The notes under the pieces are model-generated. The model was not told the origin of the DNA. It ran no database searches and saw only the letters and a list, made by a program, of their open reading frames with translations. DNA of 5,054 nt from assembly GCA_012512795.1 (NCBI GenBank), contig JAAZDL010000112.1:1-5054 (forward strand), in the 5' to 3' direction. Below, piece after piece: positions 5,053-5,054 of this stretch. Origin of the DNA: Mycoplasmatota bacterium. Lineage in GTDB: Bacteria > Bacillota_I > Bacilli_A > RF39 > UBA660. Within the stretch, counting starts at the first letter, position 1, and each line of letters begins with the position of its first letter. The position numbers and the translations under genes are program-made.

Positions 5053-5054
5053 TC

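Noticed and set aside
1..5054. ATAGATTA occurring near both ends of the window (1-8 and 5043-5050)
   Set aside because: An 8-base AT-rich match is expected by chance; the flanks do not match and no mobile-element genes lie between.

Overview
The window is a very AT-rich stretch of bacterial DNA using the standard bacterial code: TGG encodes Trp inside genes and TGA is a stop. The plus-strand genes have strong Shine-Dalgarno sites and prefer codons such as AGA, ATA and TTA. Aspartate carbamoyltransferase is encoded by separate catalytic and regulatory genes (pyrB, pyrI). Together these suggest a low-GC Firmicute, most likely of the Clostridia. No rRNA, tRNA, CRISPR array, insertion sequence or phage gene is visible.

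Layout. (1) Positions 1-2306 hold a promoter (28-55) and a tight three-gene plus-strand operon. Its genes are a protein with two zinc ribbons and three membrane helices, an Lgt-like (prolipoprotein diacylglyceryl transferase superfamily) membrane protein with substituted catalytic positions, and a zinc-ribbon protein with one membrane helix and a large unrecognised C-terminal domain. (2) The 200-base gap at 2307-2506 holds what looks like a complete attenuator: a promoter, a Shine-Dalgarno site, a 26-codon U-rich leader ORF with a TTG start, and a 12-bp terminator hairpin whose 4-base loop contains the leader stop codon. (3) pyrB and pyrI follow at 2507-3875, with all expected key residues. 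(4) Two genes on the minus strand converge on pyrI and overlap its last 6 bases: a pentapeptide-repeat protein (4411-5040), then a standalone HD-domain protein (3870-4409) resembling the HD part of CCA-adding enzymes.

How it works together. pyrB and pyrI make the first committed enzyme of pyrimidine synthesis and its allosteric subunit. The leader upstream has the geometry of the enterobacterial pyrBI attenuator, in which UTP-dependent RNA polymerase pausing is sensed through a translating ribosome. That is the most interesting feature here, because such coupling is not the usual pyrimidine control in Firmicutes, where PyrR or related leaders are expected. The zinc-ribbon/Lgt-like operon looks like an undescribed membrane-associated module. 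The two minus-strand genes lack Shine-Dalgarno sites, and the first may be leaderless.
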